The notes under the pieces are model-generated. The model was given only the letters and a program-made list of their open reading frames with translations. It did no database searches and had not been told where the DNA came from. From contig NZ_CP016464.1 of NCBI RefSeq assembly GCF_001713455.1, positions 4,847,383-4,911,382 on the forward strand: a stretch of DNA of 64,000 bases. Reading direction: 5' to 3'. Shown one piece after another: positions 41,258-50,038 of the stretch. Every line of letters starts with the position of its first letter. The first letter of the stretch is position 1. The translations under genes were made by a program, and so were the position numbers. This DNA is from Bosea sp. RAC05. GTDB lineage: Bacteria; Pseudomonadota; Alphaproteobacteria; Rhizobiales; Beijerinckiaceae.

Positions 41258-42115
41258 TCAGTTCGCGCTGCGCGTCGCCTGCCACTCCTGGGCCTGGCCA
41301 GCCCCTTCGCTGCGCCCGCTCATCCGGCCTTCCGCGACGGTGCCGGTGTAGCGTCGGCCGTCGGCGACGAAGCTGATCTCGCTGCCGCGCATCCGTGCCT
41401 CGGTGATGGGAAGCGCCTTGCCGGCGCGCGTCAGCGTGCCCTCCAGCATCTGGAATGTCTGGCTCAGGCGCAGATCGCCATCGCCGAGCCTCCAGGTCCC
41501 GCCGACCTTGGCAGGGACGACCCAGAAATGCGCCCGGCAGAAATTGACGCAGTTCTCGGCCAGCACCGCGGTCTCGTCCGGCGTCCAGTCGTCCATGGTG
41601 AAGGTGTTGGAGACGACGCGCGTGCCCGGCTTCATGTCGAGCAGGATCGGACGCAGCCGCAGATTGAGCTCCGGCAGCAGGAAGAGCGTGACGACGGTCG
41701 CCTCCTTGAAGTCGGATTCGAAGATGTCGCCGCGCTCGAACCGGGCCCGGTCCGCGACGCCTTCGGCCGCGGCATTGCGCTGGGAGAGCGTGACGAGATC
41801 GGGATTGTACTCGATGCCGCGGGCCGTGAGGCCGCGCTTGGCGGCCGCGATCACGGTGCGCCCGTCACCGGAGCCGAGATCGACCAGCTTGTCCTCCTTG
41901 GTCACCTTGGCCATGTCGAGCATGCGCTGGACCAGCGCGTCCTGCGTCGGCACCCAGACCACGTCCTTCCCCGCCTGGCCCGTATGCGGGACATAGTCCG
42001 GCGTCGTGGCGCTGTCCTTGCCGGCCTGGGCGGGCTGCGCGTGCGATTGCACCGCGCCGAGCGCCAAGAGCGACACCGCGCAGGCGGCGGCGAGAGTCCG
42101 GAACATCTTCATCAT
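41258..42115 (-). CDS. Exported class I SAM-dependent methyltransferase
   Basis: A 285-residue protein that carries a Sec-type signal (residues 1-27, cleavage near VQSHAQ) yet has a methyltransferase core: motif I VDLGSGDGRTVIAAA, then GIEYNPDLV, and FERGDIF. The core resembles the FAM173/ATPSc-lysine methyltransferase branch. The C-terminal 80 residues are beta-rich. The start overlaps the stop of the upstream APC permease (ATGA), so the two are coupled. Export of a SAM enzyme is puzzling because SAM is cytosolic; the signal could be an uncleaved anchor. Confidence 0.82.
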   Translation of the reverse strand: MMKMFRTLAAACAVSLLALGAVQSHAQPAQAGKDSATTPDYVPHTGQAGKDVVWVPTQDALVQRMLDMAKVTKEDKLVDLGSGDGRTVIAAAKRGLTARGIEYNPDLVTLSQRNAAAEGVADRARFERGDIFESDFKEATVVTLFLLPELNLRLRPILLDMKPGTRVVSNTFTMDDWTPDETAVLAENCVNFCRAHFWVVPAKVGGTWRLGDGDLRLSQTFQMLEGTLTRAGKALPITEARMRGSEISFVADGRRYTGTVAEGRMSGRSEGAGQAQEWQATRSAN

Positions 42116-43521
42116 CTCTCTCCTGGTTGAACGAGGGCGGGCTGCGCCGGCGTCCCCCGCGCCGCGGGGTCCGCGGAGGGCAGGGGCTGAGCGTCGCCGG
42201 GAGCCGCAAGGCGGCTCTGGAACAGCAGCAGCGGCAGGCCTGCGAGCACGACGCCGAGGCCGATCAGTGCCCCCTTCCCGGTGTAGGCGAGGCTGGCATG
42301 CAGCATGTAGAGGCAGGTCAGGCAGAACAAGGCCGGCGTCAGCGGGTAGAGCGGGACCTTGAAGGGCAGGACCCGGTCCGGTTCGCGCCAGCGCAGGATC
42401 GGCAGGGCGAGGCCGACCAGCAGCAGGAACGCCCAGAACACCGGCGCGCTGTAGTCGACCATGGCCTGGAAGCCGTCGCGGCTGGCGGCCCCCAGCACGA
42501 CCAGCAGCAGCGCGACGGCTCCCTGGGCGATCAGCCCGTTGGCCGGCGCCCGCCCCCGTTCATCCCACTCGCCGACGCGCGGCAGCAGCGTGATGTCGCG
42601 CGCCATCGCGAAATAGACCCGCGCGCCGGTGAAGATCGTCGCATTGAGCGTCGAGAGCGCCGCGACCACGATGGCGAGGCTGACGACGATGGCGCCGGAC
42701 TCGCCCGCGACGCGGCGCATCATGTCGGTGGCCACCGCCTGCGAGCCGCGCAGGCCGTCGAGACCGAGGATCGCCAGCAGCGCGGCATTGGCCGCGAGGT
42801 AGAGCGCGACCAGCACGCCTGTGCCGATCAGCAGCACGCGGACCATGTTGCGGCCGGGGTCGCGCAGTTCGCCCGAGAGATAGGCCGCCTCGTTCCAGCC
42901 GCCATAGGTCAGCAGCACGAAGATCATCGCCAGGCCGAGCGCGGCCGATGGCGGCGCCGTGGTCGCGGCCGGCACCGCCTCCCCGGCGCTGCCGAGCAGG
43001 CCCCAGACGATGATCGCCGCGATCAGCCCGACCTCGATGAACGTCACCGCGATCTGCAGCGTCTTGCTCTGGATCGTGCCCGCGACGTTGAGCCCCGTCA
43101 GCACGATGATCGCGGCCGCGGCATAGATCGCCGGCCCATAGGGGCCGAGCGGCACGATCTGCGCCGCGTAATCGCCGAGGACGAAGGCGACCGCAGCGAT
43201 CGCCCCGGTCTGGATCACCGAGCCGCGCGCCCAGCCGAACAGCACGGCGACGGGGCGGCCATAGGCCCGCCCGAGGAAATGATACTCGCCCCCCGCATGG
43301 GGATGCGCGGCGGCGAGTTCGGCATAGCAGAGCGCGCCGATCAGGGTGACGAGGCCGCCCGCGACCCAGACGCCGAGGAAGGCCGCCTCGCTGCCGACAT
43401 TGGCCGCGATCAGCGACGGTGTCTTGAAGATGCCGATGCCGACGACGATCCCCACCATGATCGTCACGGCATCGAAGATCGACAGCGTCGGCTGCGGATC
43501 GGATTGGCTCTGAACTGACAT
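42112..43521 (-). CDS. APC-family amino acid permease
   Basis: A 469-residue inner-membrane permease with twelve hydrophobic segments. The first span has the substrate loop GIVVGIGIFKTPSLIA, and AHPHAGGEYHFLGRAYG is typical of the LAT-like branch. I start it at 43521 (MSVQSQ) after GAGGGGCAGG; the frame continues eight codons up. Its stop overlaps the exported methyltransferase start by four bases. It probably imports or exchanges an amino acid or polyamine. Confidence 0.9.
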   Translation of the reverse strand: MSVQSQSDPQPTLSIFDAVTIMVGIVVGIGIFKTPSLIAANVGSEAAFLGVWVAGGLVTLIGALCYAELAAAHPHAGGEYHFLGRAYGRPVAVLFGWARGSVIQTGAIAAVAFVLGDYAAQIVPLGPYGPAIYAAAAIIVLTGLNVAGTIQSKTLQIAVTFIEVGLIAAIIVWGLLGSAGEAVPAATTAPPSAALGLAMIFVLLTYGGWNEAAYLSGELRDPGRNMVRVLLIGTGVLVALYLAANAALLAILGLDGLRGSQAVATDMMRRVAGESGAIVVSLAIVVAALSTLNATIFTGARVYFAMARDITLLPRVGEWDERGRAPANGLIAQGAVALLLVVLGAASRDGFQAMVDYSAPVFWAFLLLVGLALPILRWREPDRVLPFKVPLYPLTPALFCLTCLYMLHASLAYTGKGALIGLGVVLAGLPLLLFQSRLAAPGDAQPLPSADPAARGTPAQPALVQPGER

Positions 43522-43659
43522 CCTGCCCCTCGTGCGAAATCGCACTGAAGGGACCGCATGAGCGCGGGATGCGACAGCCCCGGCGTCATCACGAAGTCGT
43601 TCGAACGGGTCACCAAGACGTGAAGTCTGCGGCCGCCACCGCGCAGACAGGCCGCCGGC

Positions 43660-45339
43660 TCAGGCGGCCTTCATGTCGGCGAAGAACGTCTCGACCGCAT
43701 TGCGCAGCGCATGGGCCTCGCGCGCCAGACTTTCGGCCGTCGTCAGGGCGCGGTTCGCCGACAGTCTCGCCGCCTCGGAGGTCGAGGTGACGTCCTCCAT
43801 CTGCCGCGCGACGCCGGCCGTCCCGTTCGCCGTCGCCTGGGCGCTGCTCGCGATCTCCGAGGTCGCGGCCATCTGCTGGGATGTCGCCCCGGCGATGACG
43901 ACCGTGTGCTCGGCGACCTCGCCCATCACGCGGGCGATCGTCTCGATCGCCGCCACGGCGCCTTGCGTCTCGCTCTCGAAGGCGGCGATCCGCTCGGCGA
44001 TCTCGTCGGTGGCCTGGGCGGTGCGGCTCGCCAGCAGCTTGACCTCGCTGGCGACGACCGCGAAGCCGCGCCCCGCCTCCCCCGCCCGGGCCGCCTCGAT
44101 CGTCGCGTTCAGCGCCAGCAGATTGGTCTGGGCGGCGATCTCGCGGATCAGACCGACCACGCGCGCGATGCTCTCGGAGGCGCCGAGCAGATTGGCGACA
44201 TTGGCGCGGGCCCTGGCCGCGTCCCCGGCCGCGGACCTGACCACGCCGTCGGTGTGGCCGATGCGTTCGGCGATCTCGGCGATCGACTCCGACAGCTCTT
44301 CGGACGCGGCCGCGATCGAGCGGACATTGTCGGAGGCGTCGAGCGCCGCGCCGCGGGCCTCCTTGGCCTGCGAGGTGGCGCTGGTGGCGACGGCATTGAG
44401 ACTGCGGGCCGTCTCCTCCATCTCGTCGGCACTAATCCGGACGGTATCGAGCACCCTATCGATCCGGATGTTGAACTCGGCCGTGAGGTCCTCGCGCTTG
44501 GCCTGGCGCCGGACCCGGGCCGAATCGGCGCTCTTCGCATCGGCCTCCAGTGCCGTCCGCGCGACCGCCGTGTCATGGAACACCGCCAGGGAGCGAGCCA
44601 TGTCGCCGACCTCGTCGCGCTGGTTCACGGACGGAATCGTGCCGACCTCCTGCCCCGCGGCAAGCCGCTGCATCGTCTTGGTGAGGCCGCGCAGCGGCCG
44701 GGCCACACGGACATGCACGATGGTCAGCGCGGCGGCGAGCCCGGCCGCGATCAGCAGCACGCCGACCGCCTGCAGCCAGAAACTATGGCTCTGCAGCACG
44801 TCGCGTTCGGCATCCGTCGCGGCCGCCCGGCTCTCGTTGAGCACGGCGACTTGCCTGAGCGCCGTGTTGAGGGCTTTGCGGTTGCTGCGGTTGTCCTCGT
44901 TGTTGCCGAAGGCATTGGCCGCGGCAGGACCCGCCTCCCGTCCCCGCTTCACCAGCTCCGTCCGGAAGGCAATGAAATCATTGAGCTTCTGCGCCACCGC
45001 CTCGAAGGCGGCCTGCTCCTGGGGACCATGGAGAGCCCGCCACTCGGCGACGAGCCGCTTCATCTGCGCGAGATCGGCGAGCAGCGGCAGCGCGAAGCGT
45101 TCGGCGTCCTGCGCGTCGGCGCTCATGTAGATTCCGCGCGATTCCATCACGATCGCATTGACGAGCCCGTCCATGCGCTCGGCCAGGACGGTGCGCTGCG
45201 TCACGGCCTCCATCTCGCTCGTCATGGCGGCGTAGCGCGACAGCGCATGGGCGCCGATGCCGACAGCCACGAAGGCGGCGAGCGCGAACATCGCGAAGGC
45301 GCCGAAAATCTGTGTCGAAATCTTGCGCGGGCCGACCAT
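43660..45339 (-). CDS. Methyl-accepting chemotaxis protein
   Basis: A 559-residue chemoreceptor. Span 1 is at residues about 12-32, a periplasmic helical sensor domain runs to about 190, and span 2 follows (about 192-212). A HAMP domain is next ([17 protein letters not shown]), then a long coiled-coil signalling region whose hairpin tip is [21 protein letters not shown] start it at 45339 (MVGPRKIS); the open frame continues far upstream but overlaps prfC on the other strand. No other chemotaxis genes are near, so it feeds a remote CheA. The ligand is unknown. Confidence 0.93.
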   Translation of the reverse strand: MVGPRKISTQIFGAFAMFALAAFVAVGIGAHALSRYAAMTSEMEAVTQRTVLAERMDGLVNAIVMESRGIYMSADAQDAERFALPLLADLAQMKRLVAEWRALHGPQEQAAFEAVAQKLNDFIAFRTELVKRGREAGPAAANAFGNNEDNRSNRKALNTALRQVAVLNESRAAATDAERDVLQSHSFWLQAVGVLLIAAGLAAALTIVHVRVARPLRGLTKTMQRLAAGQEVGTIPSVNQRDEVGDMARSLAVFHDTAVARTALEADAKSADSARVRRQAKREDLTAEFNIRIDRVLDTVRISADEMEETARSLNAVATSATSQAKEARGAALDASDNVRSIAAASEELSESIAEIAERIGHTDGVVRSAAGDAARARANVANLLGASESIARVVGLIREIAAQTNLLALNATIEAARAGEAGRGFAVVASEVKLLASRTAQATDEIAERIAAFESETQGAVAAIETIARVMGEVAEHTVVIAGATSQQMAATSEIASSAQATANGTAGVARQMEDVTSTSEAARLSANRALTTAESLAREAHALRNAVETFFADMKAA

Positions 45340-45498
45340 CGAAGAGCCTTCCGCAAGGGAAGGATGTTCCCCTGTTCGGCGGGATGATGGAGTCAAAGGG
45401 TTAATGGGGACTGACCGGCCTGCCATCGGCGAAGGCGGCGGACAGCCCGAAGCCGGCGACGATTGACTTCGCCGCCCCCATCCTGTTCTCAGACCGCC

Positions 45499-47121
45499 AT
45501 GACCGACAGCCAGACCTCCGCCGCGCCGGCAGGCGACGCCCCTCCGCATGCGCGCCGCCGCACCTTCGCGATCATCTCCCACCCCGACGCCGGCAAGACC
45601 ACGCTGACTGAGAAGCTGCTCTATTTCGGCGGCGCGATTCAGCTCGCCGGCGAGGTCCGCGCCAAGCAGGGCCGGCGCCAGACCTCCTCGGACTGGATGA
45701 AGATCGAGCGCCAGCGCGGCATCTCGGTCGTCACCTCGGTGATGACCTTCGAATATGGCGGCCACGTCTTCAACCTGCTGGACACGCCGGGCCACGAGGA
45801 CTTCTCGGAGGACACCTACCGCACGCTCACCGCCGTCGACTCCGCCGTGATGGTGATCGACGCCGCCAAGGGCATCGAGGCGCGCACCAAGAAGCTGTTC
45901 GAGGTCTGCCGCCTGCGCGACATCCCGATCGTCACCTTCATCAACAAGGTCGACCGCGAGACGCGCGACCTGTTCGACCTGATCAACGAAATCGAGACCA
46001 CGCTCGCGCTCGATGTCGCGCCGATGACCTGGCCGGTCGGGCGCGGCCGCGAGTTCGTCGGCACCTATGATCTCAAGGCCAACAGCTTCCGCCGCAACCA
46101 GAAGGGCGACGAGAGCGCCGAAGATCTCGCCGTCACGGGCCCCGACGACAAGCTCTTCGACGAACTCCTGCCGCATGGCGCGGCCGAGACCTGGCGCGAG
46201 GAGGTCTTCCTCGCCAGCGAAGGCCTGAAGCCCTTCGATCTCGAGGCCTTCCGCGAGGGCCACCTGACGCCGCTCTATTTCGGCGCGGCGCTGCGCGACT
46301 ACGGTGTGCGCGATCTGATCGACGCGCTCGGCGCGCTGGCGCCCAGCCCGCGCGCGCAGATCGCCGACAAGCGCACGATCCAGGCCGGCGAGCCGAAGAT
46401 GACCGGCTTCGTCTTCAAGATTCAGGCGAACATGGACCCCAACCACCGCGACCGCATCGCCTTCATGCGCGTCTGCTCGGGCAAGCTCTCGCGCGGCATG
46501 AAGGCGAAGCTCGTGCGCACCGGCAAGCCGATGCCGCTCAACGCGCCGCAGTTCTTCTTCGCCCGCGACCGCTCGATCGCGGAGGAGGCCTTCGCGGGCG
46601 ACATCGTCGGCCTGCCCAACCACGGCACGCTGCGCATCGGCGACACGCTGACCGAGGGCGAGGACGTCGTCTTCAAGGGCGTGCCGAGCTTCGCGCCCGA
46701 AATCCTGCGTCGTGTGAAGCTCAAGGACGCGATGAAGGCCAAGAAGCTGCGCGAGGCGCTGCAGCAGATGGCCGAGGAAGGTGTCGTCCAGATCTTCCTG
46801 CCCCATGACGGCGCGCCCGCCATCGTCGGCGTCGTCGGCGCGCTGCAGCTCGACGTGCTCAAGGAGCGCATGGATGTCGAGTATTCGCTGCCTGTCGACT
46901 TCGAGCCCTGCCAGTATGCGATCGCGCGCTGGGTCTCCTCGGAGGACAAGGCGGCGCTGCAGAAATTCGTGTCGTCGAAGCCCTCCTCCATGGCCGACGA
47001 CCTCGACGGCGACCCGGTCTTCATGGCCTCCAGCCAGTTCACCCTGAAATACGACGCCGAGCGCGCACCCGACGTCACCTTCTCCGACATCAAGGACTAC
47101 CAGAAGGTCGCCAAGGCCTGA
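45499..47121 (+). CDS. prfC: Peptide chain release factor 3
   Basis: A 540-residue translational GTPase that recycles RF1/RF2 from the ribosome. The G1 loop is [12 protein letters not shown] (residues 27-38), G2 lies in [14 protein letters not shown]3 in [14 protein letters not shown] and G4 in NKVDRE. C-terminal domains II and III follow. I start it at ATG 45499, the usual length for RF3. It is divergent from the chemoreceptor. A gap of 155 bases separates it from ompW downstream. Confidence 0.97.
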   Translation: MTDSQTSAAPAGDAPPHARRRTFAIISHPDAGKTTLTEKLLYFGGAIQLAGEVRAKQGRRQTSSDWMKIERQRGISVVTSVMTFEYGGHVFNLLDTPGHEDFSEDTYRTLTAVDSAVMVIDAAKGIEARTKKLFEVCRLRDIPIVTFINKVDRETRDLFDLINEIETTLALDVAPMTWPVGRGREFVGTYDLKANSFRRNQKGDESAEDLAVTGPDDKLFDELLPHGAAETWREEVFLASEGLKPFDLEAFREGHLTPLYFGAALRDYGVRDLIDALGALAPSPRAQIADKRTIQAGEPKMTGFVFKIQANMDPNHRDRIAFMRVCSGKLSRGMKAKLVRTGKPMPLNAPQFFFARDRSIAEEAFAGDIVGLPNHGTLRIGDTLTEGEDVVFKGVPSFAPEILRRVKLKDAMKAKKLREALQQMAEEGVVQIFLPHDGAPAIVGVVGALQLDVLKERMDVEYSLPVDFEPCQYAIARWVSSEDKAALQKFVSSKPSSMADDLDGDPVFMASSQFTLKYDAERAPDVTFSDIKDYQKVAKA

Positions 47122-47176
47122 GCCGCCTGTGCCCCTGTGACGCGAATGTCACAAGGGCGGGGCCGCGCATCCGGAT

Positions 47177-47190
47177 TTGATCAGGGTCAA
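47177..47190. promoter_or_regulatory. FNR/FixK-type box upstream of ompW
   Basis: TTGATCAGGGTCAA fits the FNR/FixK pattern TTGA-N6-TCAA and sits in a perfect 6+6 dyad ATTTGA-tcaggg-TCAAAT (47175-47192). Its centre is 93 bases before the ompW start codon. If used at -41.5 it predicts a start near 47225. E. coli ompW is known to respond to FNR, which makes the site plausible. Confidence 0.6.
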
Positions 47191-47276
47191 ATCAATCGCG
47201 GCGGGATTGAGGCTGGTGGGAGGCATGAGCCGCGAGCGCGCAGCTGCGCCGCGCTCCGATCCTGGGGGCCTCCGCC

Positions 47277-47963
47277 ATGTCACGCATTGTCCGTCTCGCC
47301 ACCTGCGCCGCGCTGCTCGCCGGCACAGCCCTGACCTCCGCCGGGGCCGCCGATCTGCCTTCGGCCAAGACGGCCCCGCTCGCGCCGATCATGACCCAGT
47401 GGAGCCCGTGGATGATCCGCGGCCGCGCCCTCTTCGTCGTCCCGCAGGAGAGCGCCAAGCTGAAGCTCGGCGGCGCGCCGATCCTCGGCGGCGATGTCGA
47501 CATCTCGAACTCGGTCGTGCCCGAGCTCGACATCACCTACTTCTTTACGAAGAACATCGCCGTCGAGCTCGTCCTCGGCGTCACCCCGCACAATGTGAAG
47601 GGCGCGGGGACCCTGGCCGGGGCGCGCATCGGTTCGGCCTGGCTGCTGCCGCCGACCCTGATGCTGCAGTATCATTTCACCGATCTCGGCGCCTTCAAGC
47701 CCTATGTCGGCGTCGGCGTGAACTACACCGTCTTCTTCAACGAGAAGGCCAAGGGCGGCTTCACCAGCTTCGATCTGAAGGACAGCTTCGGCCTCGCCCT
47801 CCAGGTCGGCTTCGACTACATGATCGACAAGAACTGGGGCATCAACTTCGACGTGAAGAAGATCTTCCTCGAGCCCAAGGTCAAGGTCAACAACGGCCTG
47901 ATCTCCGGCAAGGTCAAGATCGATCCCTGGCTGATCGGCACCGGCATCACCTATCGGTTCTGA
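47277..47963 (+). CDS. ompW: OmpW-family outer membrane protein
   Basis: A 228-residue eight-stranded beta-barrel. The signal peptide ends near SAGAA (residues about 19-25). Alternating strands include WMIRGRALFVVPQ, VPELDITYFFTKNIAVELVLG and PPTLMLQYHF, and the chain ends in the aromatic signature GTGITYRF required for outer-membrane assembly. The barrel probably admits small hydrophobic molecules. An FNR/FixK-type box lies upstream and a strong terminator follows. Confidence 0.93.
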   Translation: MSRIVRLATCAALLAGTALTSAGAADLPSAKTAPLAPIMTQWSPWMIRGRALFVVPQESAKLKLGGAPILGGDVDISNSVVPELDITYFFTKNIAVELVLGVTPHNVKGAGTLAGARIGSAWLLPPTLMLQYHFTDLGAFKPYVGVGVNYTVFFNEKAKGGFTSFDLKDSFGLALQVGFDYMIDKNWGINFDVKKIFLEPKVKVNNGLISGKVKIDPWLIGTGITYRF

Positions 47964-48008
47964 GATCCGCTCCCGTTCGGCTGGGGGGCCTCGGGAGGTC
48001 GGGGGAGG

Positions 48009-48037
48009 AAGGGAGCGGTTCGCCGCTCCCTTCTTTC
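48009..48037 (+). terminator. Rho-independent terminator after ompW
   Basis: AAGGGAGCGG (48009-48018) pairs perfectly with CCGCTCCCTT (48023-48032) around a TTCG tetraloop, followed by CTTTC. The stable UUCG loop and pyrimidine tail make it a convincing terminator. Confidence 0.82.
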
Positions 48038-48046
48038 GTTGGTGCC

Positions 48047-48526
48047 TCAGCCTTCGGGCAGCACGAAGCCGAGCGGGATCGCCGTCGTCGATTTCAGCTC
48101 CTCCATCGCGAACATGGAAGTGACGTCGTTGAGGTCGATGCGCGAGATCAGCTTCTTGTAGAGCGCGTCATAGGCCGCGATGTCGGGCACGCAGGCCTTG
48201 AGCAGATAGTCGATCTCGCCGCTCATCCGGTAGAAGTCGACGATCTCCGGCAGGTCGCGCACTGCCGCGTGGAAGCGCTCCAGCCACTCCATCGAATGCC
48301 GCGCCGTCTTCACCGCGATGAAGACCGTGACGCCCGCCTGCAGCATGCTGCGGTCGAGCAGCGCCACGCGCTTGCGGATATAGCCGGCGGCCTCCAGCTT
48401 CTGCACCCGCCGCCAGCACGGCGTCGCGGACAATCCGACCGCCTCCGACAACTCGGCCAGCGGCAGACTGGCATCCTCCTGCAGGCAGGCGAGGATCCGC
48501 AGATCGAAGGCGTCGAGCTTGGCCAT
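48047..48526 (-). CDS. Lrp/AsnC-family transcriptional regulator
   Basis: A 159-residue regulator. The N-terminal helix-turn-helix is LDAFDLRILACLQEDASLPL, then ELSEAVGLSATPCWRRVQKL; the C-terminal RAM domain runs from about residue 65. It is divergent from a cysteine dioxygenase gene (180 bases between starts), so a sulfur amino acid is a plausible effector, although this is inferred only from position. Confidence 0.92.
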   Translation of the reverse strand: MAKLDAFDLRILACLQEDASLPLAELSEAVGLSATPCWRRVQKLEAAGYIRKRVALLDRSMLQAGVTVFIAVKTARHSMEWLERFHAAVRDLPEIVDFYRMSGEIDYLLKACVPDIAAYDALYKKLISRIDLNDVTSMFAMEELKSTTAIPLGFVLPEG

Positions 48527-48706
48527 GGCACCCCGGGAATCGCAAAGGAATCGCCTCGTTGGCGCCCTGACCGCAAATCAGTTCTCAGTTCGATGCCACA
48601 AGCGACATGAATTTCCAAGATCGCGGCATTTACGCGCAAGATAGCAAACCATTTTCCCGCCGCATCGCTATCCTGAGCGGGTGGACGGTGCGACGGGAGT
48701 TTGCGG

Positions 48707-49228
48707 ATGCAGGGGTTCTTGAACGCGGAGCGGCGCGGCGCGGTTCTCGCCAGCCTGCGGACGGATGAGGGCACGCTCTCGCGCGATTACCTCGCCGCCG
48801 CCCGCGCGGTCCTGCGCGAGCTCGTCGCGCTGCCCGACCTCGTCGCGCGCCTGCCGCTCGAGCGCAAACCCGGCGGCTACACCCGCAATCTCCTGGCCGG
48901 CGACGAGTCGGTCAGCATCTGGGCCATCGTCTGGGCGGCCGGTGCGACCACCTGCATCCACGACCATCACTGTTCCTGCTGCTTCGGCGTCGTCAGCGGC
49001 ACCGTCACCGAAACCTGGTATCGCGCCATCGATGCGCAGCGCGCCATCGCCACAGAGCAGCATGACCGCCAGCCCGGCTACGTCGCCTGCATGCTGCCGA
49101 CCGGCCCCAACATCCACCGCATGCGCAATCTCGGGACCGAAGACGCGATCTCGATCCACATCTACGGCTTCGACCACGAGGCCCACGACTCCTCGATCGA
49201 GACGCAATACACCGCCGTCGAGGGCTGA
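48707..49228 (+). CDS. Cysteine dioxygenase family protein
   Basis: A 173-residue cupin thiol dioxygenase that oxidises cysteine to cysteine sulfinate with non-heme iron. Iron ligands are His85, His87 (IHDHH) and His137 (NIHRM). Arg60 (YTRNL) aligns with the substrate-carboxylate arginine of the mammalian enzyme, and Cys92 and Tyr153 occupy the positions of its Cys93-Tyr157 crosslink. I start it at ATG 48707, seven bases after GGGAG. The divergent AsnC regulator suggests amino acid control. Confidence 0.88.
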   Translation: MQGFLNAERRGAVLASLRTDEGTLSRDYLAAARAVLRELVALPDLVARLPLERKPGGYTRNLLAGDESVSIWAIVWAAGATTCIHDHHCSCCFGVVSGTVTETWYRAIDAQRAIATEQHDRQPGYVACMLPTGPNIHRMRNLGTEDAISIHIYGFDHEAHDSSIETQYTAVEG

Positions 49229-49341
49229 GAGCGAGCCTCGACGTCCTGATCGGAGGACGTCCCACCGGGGACAAGCCGCCCCGCCAATCCCCGCGCGCCT
49301 GCCCCCGGCGATGATGGCCCCTCATCACGAGGGAGCCCACC

Positions 49342-49929
49342 ATGTCGATGCAAGGAGCCCGGCCGGCCTCACCCGTGCCGACGCAGCCGAGACCTCTCTC
49401 CGTCACCACCGAGCGCCTGCTGCGCCTCGCGCCTGTCGGCAAGGGCGAGATCCTTGCGGGCATCGCCGCCGATTTCGACCGGCTGGCAGCCGCCGCCGGC
49501 ATCACCACGCGCCTGCGGCTCTGTCATCTGCTGGCCCAGGCCGCCCATGAGACCGACCGTTTCCGGACGCTGGAGGAGTATGGCGGCCCGGCCTATTTCG
49601 CCCGCTATGACGGGCGCCGCGATCTCGGCAACACGCAGGCCGGCGACGGCGCCCGCTTCCATGGCCGCGGCATCTTCCAGCTCACCGGCCGCGCCAATTA
49701 CCGCCGCTACGGCGCGCTGATCGGCCTCGATCTCGAGAGCTCGCCCGAACGGGCCAGGGAGCCGGCGGTCTCGCTGGCCATCGCCTTCGCCTATTGGCGC
49801 GACCGTGGCTGCAACACGGCTGCCGATGCCGACGACGTCGTCGCGGTAACCCGGCTGATCAATGGCGGGCGCAACGGGCTGGCGCAGCGCCGGCAGTTAC
49901 TGGCGCTGGCCAAGACGATCTGGGTGTAG
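49342..49929 (+). CDS. GH19 chitinase/lysozyme-like protein
   Basis: A 195-residue protein of glycoside hydrolase family 19. AAHETDRFRTLEEYGG supplies the two probable catalytic glutamates, GARFHGRGIFQLTGRANYRRYG is the core motif (positions about 102-123), and NGGRNGL follows near the end. No signal peptide is seen, as in phage endolysins that need a holin. GGGAGC precedes ATG 49342. No other phage genes surround it, so it may be a captured endolysin or a housekeeping peptidoglycan enzyme. Confidence 0.83.
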   Translation: MSMQGARPASPVPTQPRPLSVTTERLLRLAPVGKGEILAGIAADFDRLAAAAGITTRLRLCHLLAQAAHETDRFRTLEEYGGPAYFARYDGRRDLGNTQAGDGARFHGRGIFQLTGRANYRRYGALIGLDLESSPERAREPAVSLAIAFAYWRDRGCNTAADADDVVAVTRLINGGRNGLAQRRQLLALAKTIWV

Positions 49930-49938
49930 CGCCGCTCC

Positions 49939-50028
49939 CCGTCATTGCGAGGAGCGCAGCGACGAAGCCATCCAGAGGCCGCGCGCTCGACGTCTTCCTG
50001 GATGGCTTCGCTTCGCTCGCAATGACGG
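49939..50028. repeat. REP-like palindrome (CGTCATTGCGAG type), copy 2
   Basis: It begins CCGTCATTGCGAGGAGCG and ends GCTCGCAATGACGG. Outer arms pair, and inner GAAGCCATCCAG pairs with CTGGATGGCTTC. It lies between the convergent GH19 gene (stop 49929) and the PLP enzyme gene (stop 50039), a typical REP location. Confidence 0.85.
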
Positions 50029-50038
50029 TTCCGTCTCT

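Noticed and set aside
45340..46806. Upstream extension of the chemoreceptor frame to 1048 residues
   Set aside because: The extension is antisense to prfC and has no domain. The receptor's normal N-terminal membrane span begins just after ATG 45339.
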